Origin: Galerina marginata
Lineage: Eukaryota > Basidiomycota > Agaricomycetes > Agaricales > Galerinaceae
Assembly (NCBI GenBank): GCA_023014335.1
Contig: JAECYW010000012.1
Coordinates: 372,001 to 436,000 of the forward strand
Direction of reading: 5' to 3'
DNA length: 64,000 nucleotides
Below the pieces are notes generated by a model. It was not told the DNA's origin and did not search any database. It saw nothing but the letters and a program-made list of their open reading frames with translations. Made by a program: the position numbers and the translations under genes. This document shows, piece after piece, positions 56,982 to 64,000 of the stretch. Numbering within the stretch: position 1 is the first letter of the stretch; every line of letters starts with the position of its first letter.

Positions 56982-58195
56982 GAAGCTTATCAAGACAAAA
57001 CCTGGAAGAAATGACGAACGAAGACCTAATGACAACGATTATAGTAATTTCTGGCGAGAGAAAGTGAGATAGTCTCGGAAAGTTTAAGACGAATATTAAG
57101 TTTTTACGTACCGAATTCGATCATTCACCGTTTCGTCTGTCGAAATCTATAGCGCAGGAGCTGGTCACGAACAAATCCATTCTATCCGTCGGTAAGTACG
57201 CTCTATTGACAAACCATCTTCTTGTTTATTGCAGTTAGAAGCGCCCAAGATCCAACGGTGGAATATCCCCGATAGTCAATTGAACGATAAATCGGATTGA
57301 TCAGACGGAACATGGTGAGCACGCGATTTTCTGCCAATCAAAGACACGATCGCCAGTGGATTCCACTAAGACATGACATCGTCATCTTCCGGTACCCCTA
57401 TTGACAGATTATATACATCCGTTGATCTTGTTAGTTAATTATAGCTTTAAGGCACGTCGGTCAATGAACGTGAGTGAAAACAAGGTATAGTTTGACGACG
57501 ACGGCGTGCACGATGGCGTAAACTGCTAACGATAGAAAAACGGAAATCAGCAAGGGTACAGGAAGGCTACGTTCTGGGTGGGGCTCTGGGAATCGTGATC
57601 TGCGAGTTCTATGGTTCATTGTTCCTGGTTCGAATTCTCGCTTCTCCCTATAGTTCGCAAATTCTCACATCTACTGCTTGCACCCTCGGCGCACAGCAAA
57701 TCTGAAGATGGCTAGAAATGAAACCTTGGAGAAGAAGCAAGACGTGGGAAGTTGTCGATCAAAATGCCCAGGAAGTTTTATGCGGAGAAGGGGCATTTTG
57801 CATGGCTTTATTGCTTTTTTTTGTAATGAAAATCATAGAAAGGGGAAAAAGGGCGGGAATACATTTGGTATGGATTATTGGAATGAGGAAGCAGACTTCG
57901 ACAATTTCCTCTGTCAAAAAGGAGTGAGGTTCTAGACGGGAAATAAGCCGGAAGGTGTACATGGCGAACACAACGACCATGGGTCCAGATTAATCGAATT
58001 CTCTTTAAACTGTGTATTTCTTATCAAAGTCATTCATTGTATTGTAGCTAGGTCGATGCAGTGGATGTCACTTTTGGACGAATTGGAGTTTGTATAGCTG
58101 ACGTGCGATCCCAATATTAGTGGTGAGTGGCTCTTGGAGTGGCTGTACGCCTCGGGCATGCTGGTAGCTTAGTCAGCGGGCACTTATCGCAAGTC
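56982..58195. other. Intergenic / Helitron 3' flank
   Basis: No supported gene. The 3' terminus of the Helitron (short hairpin followed by CTRR) should lie here on the minus strand, but I could not place it with confidence. Confidence 0.35.
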
Positions 58196-61100
58196 TTAAG
58201 TCCTATAATAGATTGCCATACAGCACTGGTTTTCTCCGTGGGTTGTCATATAGTCTGGACTTACATCACTAAGAGCTGGAGTCTCTGGCCTTGCGTTTTG
58301 ACCTATTATACCGTCGTGGAACCATATACAATTCTTGGAGTCGATAAATCTACTTGTAAAGTGGTAATGGCCGTAATAGATTGCACCCTTAAGCGTATAA
58401 GACGCATTTACGCTCTCAATATGGAGGTTGGAGTCAACTCTAATGTCCTTGTGGGTAATGGGGATCAAGATTATATTCGGTACATGGAGGGCAAATTGTG
58501 AATGATTTGCAAAAGACACGGTACCCTCTTTGAAACAATTTTGGCAGATCCATTTGTTCAGATCTCTACTTATTAACTGCGCATTTACTGACTGAGGAAT
58601 ACCGTAAATTGGTTTTTGCAACTCAATATATTCTGTCAATTTAAAGTGTTGGTACTCGCGCGTGTCGCTGCAGGTATTGCACTCAAGGAAAGTACGACTA
58701 ATTTCAGGTTTACCTAAAAGAACCTTTGTTAAACGGAAAATATCAGTACCATTCTTACCCATAGTGAAATCATTTGGATACATATGCATTACCAAGGAAC
58801 GTACTCTATCTCTATTAGCCTCTGGATCATTGGCGTTTGTCGCAAAACCATTTAATAGCAGGTGCATTAAGATGGACAAATTGCCCTCTCCGCTTCTCTC
58901 TATTTTTTGTTCGTTCCATGCGTTATATAAAATAAAGTATAAAGCATCGTATGCGCAACTCCAGTTGGTATTGTCCCATCGTGGACCGATAAGAACGTTG
59001 TTCGTAATTGGGGAGCTGCCGTGATGATTTACTTTCTCGATGTAGTCTTTGGACGTCGGCTGTGAAATGGGGGCTTTCTTTGCGATCGGCTTCGATCTTA
59101 TTTCTCCCATGTTATGCGTATCTTTCGCCTTCCTTTTCTTGTTATTCTCTTTTTCAATCTTCGATGCGATGTGTTTTCTAATAATGTCGCGACTAAGAGA
59201 ATAATCCCATGTCTCATCATTTCCGCGGGCTGGAAGACTATCCAAACTAGTTGCTTTGAGCGCAGGGTGTAGCTCGTTCTCCACTTCCTGCAGTTCTTTT
59301 TTAAACTTAGAAAAGTTTCTAAGTGTTGGATTTCTTAATTCTGTGAGTACTCCGTCCGGAAGTTTACCTAGGAATCGAAGTTCGGTGATTTTGTCTAAGA
59401 TCTCCAGCTCACGAAATTCTTGGCGCAGGAAGCCCGAAATACCACCTTGTAGTTTGGTGATATCGACGCTATCAAGCAACGCAGTTCCCTCAGCAGTTGC
59501 GCCACGCGATAGAGCTGTATAAATGGCTTGATGGCTCTTACTAAAACGAAGGTAGACTGCATTCCATTCTCTTGTTCTACCTTGAGATGCATAGTCTGTC
59601 ATTGCAAAGCATGGTAAAATATTTACCTGGCAACGTTTAATGGACTGGTGGTGGCCGTCCTGTGGCATGTTGATATCTACCGTGACGACAGTGGCAGGGA
59701 TAGGGACAACATTCAACGGCAATCCTGGTATCTCTATTGGTCTCGGAGGTTTGATTAGTCTTACGAATAACGTGTTCAAGCATTCTTTCTCGCCATTTAA
59801 TTTCTTTTCGGCGTCCCAACCGACAACAACAGCCTCTTGGCCTTTTGTGATGCACAGTTCAACGGCGTCGTTGTTTCTGATCATCACAGGTAATCCGATA
59901 CATAACGTGAGTTTTGCAGGAACTTGTTCTCTGGAAGCAGAGGGCGGTAAGCTCCATAAACCTTCTTGCAACGCTGGATTCAGTACATGAATGGGTGATG
60001 GATTATGTCTCGTTTCCTTTCTTCCCCGTTCATGGAAGTAGTCAATGGAGTAGAAGTCATGTAGCTTTTGACCATGATCCTTCGCCCATCTTCTTACTCC
60101 GAGATCATTGATACGATCTTTATGTACATTTAGGGAAGTTATAATTGGAGCATTCCGAATATTTTCGTTGGAAGTTGATGGTCCTGTGCCGCTTATTTCA
60201 ATCCGTCTCGAGAGAAGAAAGTTAATGTCTTCTTTTGTGCATGCTCGGTATCGTAAGTTGTAAAGTAGTTGTCTAAATTTTGCGTCCTCAGCTGATTGTT
60301 CCTTCTGTCTCATATTTTCTTTAAGCATCACGACGGTTGTGAACTGGTGCCATATGGCTCGCCCAAGCAAAGCTTCTTGGTCCTTTGTGGAGTGTCTAGG
60401 GGCTAAAAACGCGACTGTTCTGTCGTACAGCGATTTACCTCCCACTGGGGGTAGTTGACCAAAGTCGCCAAGCAAAATAACGTTAAGGCCACCAAACACT
60501 TCGTCATGATTATTTGTCACTCTGCAAAGGCGTTCACTAATCTTAAACAGATCAGAGCAAGACAGCATTGACAGCTCATCTATTATAATATACTCCACTC
60601 CTCTTAATCTTTCTCGAGCATCCCTCAAATCTGTTTGCTCATCGAAATTCCAACTTTCTCTTCCGTTATCTCTAATTCCTAACGCGTAATGATACGTTGA
60701 GCCGTTTAATTGTACGGCAGCAGAGCCCGTTGGCGCCATTATTAAAAATCTTCCTTCTTCGGCACGTTTTTCAAAAAATTCTCGAAGTGCATGAATTAGG
60801 GTGCTTTTTCCCGTCCCACCCATACCTCCTAAATGCATTTTAAGTTGCTCGGGCGCTAAAGAGGACGCGTGGTTGGTAATTATGCGGAAAGCACGGTTCT
60901 GCCGTTCATTTAGACCGGCCTTTTTCAGTGCGTCGTCTATGATTTTCTGTGCTTCGGCCGTTCGCGCTCGATAGTTTGTAGAGAAATAGTCTATGTCTAG
61001 TAGGCGTATGTCTTCACGTGCTTTGCCTTTGTAACTTGGAGGTAAACCATTCAAGCGGTCTCTATGGTCTGTCAAGTCTTTTCGCCGTTTGGACAGGAAT

Positions 61101-63988
61101 GTCTCTCGGACAGAGCGCACAATTGACTTCCAACCATATGCACTAAGCCATTTATCTGGCTGAAAGAAATGTTCTTTCGAGAAATCAACTTTATCCAATC
61201 TGCCATCCAAGTTGTTTCCAGATCCTTCACCAGAACTGGTTTTTTTCGTCGTCTCAGTGTAGCCAGCGCGTTCGAGAATCCGATCGATTTCATTCCGTTG
61301 TGATTCTAACTTTTTGTAACCATTTCCAGGTGTCAACGCGTTTTGAGTATACTCCTCAGAAGCAAATTCATTGTAATAGTCATCCGTCACCGTCATTCCT
61401 TCATCTCTAGTGTGGGAATGGCGTGCTCCTGACAAAAAGGCAAGAGAAGCCTTCGACTTTTTTTTGGAGTGATGATCGTCTCGGGCATCCAGACATTCGT
61501 ATCTGAGATTGAAATTGTCCATTAGCTGTTTCTCTCTGATGCTGAACACATGGTGGTGATAAGCCGTCTTCCATGATATGTTATCCGGTTTCAAGTCTTT
61601 TTGGCCTCTCCATGGCTTGAATAACGTCAACATCGTGGCGTAGTAATATTCTGGATCGTCAGAGTCGCGTCGTGGCAATCCCCCACCCAAAAAATTGGGT
61701 ACCACGCGCTGCACGGCCGCTTCATCAAAATGCACTCTATGAGTATAAAATAAAGGATGGTCGTAACCGAAACTGCAGTCAAGCATAGTGGAAAGAACAG
61801 TTTTCTGGTCATCATCGGCCATGTCTAAGATGGCCTTCGGAATCAATTCCACCAATTGGGTGCGGCACTGAATTATTCCGGACTTGTATTTGTTCAGAAG
61901 AAATTGCAATGTTGCGACTTCTGGTTCTTCTCGTTTTCTTTTTTCGTATCCCTGCGTCCAGCAGTAGAGGCTTGTATTGGGAAAACGTTCAGGTCGATAC
62001 CTATAATCATCAACGTTTGATTTAATATAAAACTTGTCATTGTCCTGTCCCAACATGACTCGTTGCTCACTGTCGACATCGATATCAAACGTATTCTTTT
62101 CACCTTCTACATTCGCGTCTTTAGATTGGGGGTTGCTTGTGTATACTGCCTGTACGAAAGATCTCCAGTAAAAGGCTTTGAACTTATGACTTGTATAGTG
62201 GTCAGGATTTCCGAGAAGGTACATGGACACCATAGGGCTTCCAATTTCCATTTTAGTAGATAGTGAGTTGACGATCGAAAGAAGTGTTCTTCTTGCTTTG
62301 TTTAAGGGTTCGTTTGTATTCACCGCCTCGTCTCTTTTTTTCATTAAGACATCATAAGCTGTTGAGAACAGTTGATGAGTTTTTAGAGATTGTTTTGTAA
62401 TGTAATCCGTCACATATGCAATGACCGCCTTGATTGCGGTACCAGATAGGAGGCTTGTGACGTCAGTATTTGACCTCATAATGTAGGTCAGAGCGGGAGA
62501 GAAAGTGTTCATCATTGGTTCATTTTTCTTCAAAAAGATATGGCCGTCCACTCTATCCACTGTGGTATATTCGTATGTTTCTCTTGGAAAACGCGCTGCG
62601 CAAGAGCCATCTCTTGTTAAACATCCTTTGACGTTAATTTTGCCTTTGCTTTCCAGATCTGAATCGAAAGTATTACCTTTCAAATCCTTCATTGATGCTC
62701 GGCATTTGTGAACGTTGGATCGTAGAAGTAAATTATCCACTTCGTTTTTGTAATGCTGAATCCAGTCCACCGTATTCGGACATTGGGAACACCCAGAACA
62801 GACGACTTCTTTACATAACGTAGGCGGCATTATTGGAAGAAGCAACGTTGGGTTATTTCTATCGGCCAGAGGAAGCTTATCTGCGTCGACTTTTTTTCGT
62901 ACATCCTCCATCGATCCTGTCAAAAAGTCTCCGGTATGTACACTTTCGAGGTAATCGACCAAGCTGCTTTGGAATGCGTCTTCCCCAGCTTTCAGTTTCT
63001 CCCGCATTTCTTGAGGTGACAGTGAATTCGCAATCCATAAGAGAATATGTAAATGCAAAGTTAATCGACCTTGCTGTTCTACCATACCATAGTATGCATC
63101 GGTTTTGCCGTATATTCCGTAGTCATCGCCGTCGACACCTAATATGTGTCGAAGAAACATTTGTACCATAAAATGAAAGAAGCGCGCGGCTGCCACAGGG
63201 TTCTGCGCGATCAACATGTTCCTTTGCTGCGCTGTTAGAGGAATATTGGGGGTAAACTTCACATCTTGATTGGCATAATATATGCACAATGGATGTTTCA
63301 CGTCGGCAGGCGAAAAGGTTATAAACCATAAAGGAGCGCCTTTGAAGGACATCAAAGACCACAATTCACTCCTTCGGTACTTCTTACTGGAAAGTGAACC
63401 CTGGACCTGACCGCCCACATGATCCAGATTGTCTAAGAGTTCGAAGCAAGCTTTCTCGTCTTCGTTATCGGGTTTAAAAGATCCTCCTGCCAGCAATTTA
63501 GCCGACACATTAATTAAAGCGTGAGGGTTAAGATTATCAAGCCTTCGTGCGATCTCAGGGAATGTGATTTTCCTGGCCGTCAAAAAACTGCCCGTTACAG
63601 CATTTTTAATTTGTTCATGATTAAATGCCACGATGGGGAAATTGACGTCTACCTGGAAACGTTTATCGTAATACATTAAGAGCTGCTTCTTTTGAGACGC
63701 TTCACTAATTTTTTTCTTAAGATGCCTTTGGCCAATGCCGCCTTTTCCATAAGGAAAGAGCCAGGGAAACATTTTAGGATATGCCTGTGGGTTATTATAC
63801 ATGGATTGCGGAAGTGGATCATGTCCTATGCCCAGAACCTTTCCTTTAGCTTGAAGGTGTCGTAATGCAATAGCTTTCATAGCTTTCGTATCCATGGTCG
63901 AATATTCCTCCCCAGTCAAACCATTTACTGTAAAAGGACAAGGACCACTCTCGGTGCCTTCCTCCAGCTCATTATCGTCTATACTCAT
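58196..63988 (-). CDS. Helitron Rep/Pif1-helicase with C-terminal ubiquitin-protease-like domain
   Basis: One uninterrupted frame of 1930 codons; the true start probably lies beyond the window. Order of domains: Helitron_like_N (about 150-430) with the HUH motif in LTLHLHILLWI (about residue 310) and the two-Tyr motif AYVTDYITK (about 523), which nick and join DNA in rolling-circle transposition; Pif1 helicase with GMGGTGKSTLI (about 1055), IIIDELSML, GDFGQLPPVGG and YASQGRT ... YTALSRG; then a basic linker and a C-terminal USP-like domain (about 1665-1915). In that domain Cys1678 (NWSCAYDAL), two CxxC pairs (1770/1773 and 1815/1818), His1874 (GHYHF) and Asp1892 (WFHDG) fit a papain-like ubiquitin protease. 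No stops, so recently active or still under selection. Confidence 0.9.
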   Translation of the reverse strand: MSIDDNELEEGTESGPCPFTVNGLTGEEYSTMDTKAMKAIALRHLQAKGKVLGIGHDPLPQSMYNNPQAYPKMFPWLFPYGKGGIGQRHLKKKISEASQKKQLLMYYDKRFQVDVNFPIVAFNHEQIKNAVTGSFLTARKITFPEIARRLDNLNPHALINVSAKLLAGGSFKPDNEDEKACFELLDNLDHVGGQVQGSLSSKKYRRSELWSLMSFKGAPLWFITFSPADVKHPLCIYYANQDVKFTPNIPLTAQQRNMLIAQNPVAAARFFHFMVQMFLRHILGVDGDDYGIYGKTDAYYGMVEQQGRLTLHLHILLWIANSLSPQEMREKLKAGEDAFQSSLVDYLESVHTGDFLTGSMEDVRKKVDADKLPLADRNNPTLLLPIMPPTLCKEVVCSGCSQCPNTVDWIQHYKNEVDNLLLRSNVHKCRASMKDLKGNTFDSDLESKGKINVKGCLTRDGSCAARFPRETYEYTTVDRVDGHIFLKKNEPMMNTFSPALTYIMRSNTDVTSLLSGTAIKAVIAYVTDYITKQSLKTHQLFSTAYDVLMKKRDEAVNTNEPLNKARRTLLSIVNSLSTKMEIGSPMVSMYLLGNPDHYTSHKFKAFYWRSFVQAVYTSNPQSKDANVEGEKNTFDIDVDSEQRVMLGQDNDKFYIKSNVDDYRYRPERFPNTSLYCWTQGYEKRKREEPEVATLQFLLNKYKSGIIQCRTQLVELIPKAILDMADDDQKTVLSTMLDCSFGYDHPLFYTHRVHFDEAAVQRVVPNFLGGGLPRRDSDDPEYYYATMLTLFKPWRGQKDLKPDNISWKTAYHHHVFSIREKQLMDNFNLRYECLDARDDHHSKKKSKASLAFLSGARHSHTRDEGMTVTDDYYNEFASEEYTQNALTPGNGYKKLESQRNEIDRILERAGYTETTKKTSSGEGSGNNLDGRLDKVDFSKEHFFQPDKWLSAYGWKSIVRSVRETFLSKRRKDLTDHRDRLNGLPPSYKGKAREDIRLLDIDYFSTNYRARTAEAQKIIDDALKKAGLNERQNRAFRIITNHASSLAPEQLKMHLGGMGGTGKSTLIHALREFFEKRAEEGRFLIMAPTGSAAVQLNGSTYHYALGIRDNGRESWNFDEQTDLRDARERLRGVEYIIIDELSMLSCSDLFKISERLCRVTNNHDEVFGGLNVILLGDFGQLPPVGGKSLYDRTVAFLAPRHSTKDQEALLGRAIWHQFTTVVMLKENMRQKEQSAEDAKFRQLLYNLRYRACTKEDINFLLSRRIEISGTGPSTSNENIRNAPIITSLNVHKDRINDLGVRRWAKDHGQKLHDFYSIDYFHERGRKETRHNPSPIHVLNPALQEGLWSLPPSASREQVPAKLTLCIGLPVMIRNNDAVELCITKGQEAVVVGWDAEKKLNGEKECLNTLFVRLIKPPRPIEIPGLPLNVVPIPATVVTVDINMPQDGHHQSIKRCQVNILPCFAMTDYASQGRTREWNAVYLRFSKSHQAIYTALSRGATAEGTALLDSVDITKLQGGISGFLRQEFRELEILDKITELRFLGKLPDGVLTELRNPTLRNFSKFKKELQEVENELHPALKATSLDSLPARGNDETWDYSLSRDIIRKHIASKIEKENNKKRKAKDTHNMGEIRSKPIAKKAPISQPTSKDYIEKVNHHGSSPITNNVLIGPRWDNTNWSCAYDALYFILYNAWNEQKIERSGEGNLSILMHLLLNGFATNANDPEANRDRVRSLVMHMYPNDFTMGKNGTDIFRLTKVLLGKPEISRTFLECNTCSDTREYQHFKLTEYIELQKPIYGIPQSVNAQLISRDLNKWICQNCFKEGTVSFANHSQFALHVPNIILIPITHKDIRVDSNLHIESVNASYTLKGAIYYGHYHFTSRFIDSKNCIWFHDGIIGQNARPETPALSDVSPDYMTTHGENQCCMAIYYRT

Positions 63989-64000
63989 TGCACTTGGTAT
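58196..64000 (-). mobile_element. Helitron, partial (5' end outside the window)
   Basis: Defined by its Rep/helicase gene. Terminal sequences were not identified: the 5' TC end is off the right edge, and the 3' end should be left of 58196. Confidence 0.7.

Noticed and set aside
57610..57650. GGTTCGAATTC resembling a tRNA B box
   Set aside because: No acceptor stem, D-arm or T-stem can be built around it.
1..64000. CRISPR arrays, bacterial operons, phage genes
   Set aside because: None seen; spliced genes and eukaryotic families throughout indicate nuclear fungal DNA.

Overview
The window looks like nuclear DNA of an Agaricomycete (mushroom-forming basidiomycete). Genes carry many short introns of about 45-65 bp with GT..AG ends, and several families are typical of that group: a DUF6533-type membrane protein, caspase-like (C14) proteins with a long C-terminal extension, an HNH_2 protein, a 5-hmdU DNA kinase-type helical domain joined to a chromodomain, and basidiomycete Harbinger and Helitron elements. 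All gene models were spliced by hand from the sequence. Exon phases were checked for arithmetic consistency, but no search or RNA evidence was available.

Layout. 0-5 kb: a partial TPR-type gene (minus) and caspase gene A (minus). 5-8.8 kb: gene-poor DNA with a large inverted duplication of a tRNA-like sequence and other repeat fragments. 8.85-11.93 kb: an apparently intact two-gene PIF/Harbinger transposon with 69-bp terminal inverted repeats. 12-14.5 kb: repeat remnants and a broken second copy of the TPR gene. 15-19.6 kb: a conserved Agaricomycete protein (minus), then two tandem alpha/beta-hydrolase genes, the first frameshifted. 20.4 kb: a 297-bp MITE. 21.2-22.5 kb: an HNH nuclease-type gene. 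24.2-26.6 kb: caspase gene B (plus). 27.1-28.6 kb: a leucyl-tRNA synthetase pseudogene. 29.9-38 kb: a housekeeping pair, SFT2 (plus) and the scaffold nucleoporin Nup192/Nup205 (minus), convergent. 38.4-42.7 kb: a DUF6533 membrane protein and the DNA-kinase-like/chromodomain gene (both minus). 43-45.5 kb: decayed coding remnants. 45.5-47.8 kb: caspase gene C (minus). 49.7-52.6 kb: a METTL14-type MT-A70 methyltransferase homologue with a very long Gly/Met-rich tail. 53.6-57 kb: a MITE-like element and three small hypothetical genes. 58.2-64 kb: most of a Helitron Rep/helicase protein ending in a ubiquitin-protease-like domain; its 5' end lies beyond the window.

How the parts relate. Conserved single-copy genes (Nup192, SFT2, METTL14 type) alternate with fast-evolving accessory genes and transposons. 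The three caspase genes share catalytic residues, intron positions and a C-terminal region I cannot name, so they are one expanded family. The most unusual proteins are the DNA-kinase-like/chromodomain fusion, which suggests thymine-derived base modification guided by chromatin marks, and the Helitron protein with its own protease-like domain. RNA m6A (METTL14 type) and possible DNA base modification are both represented, but nothing in the sequence shows that they work together.
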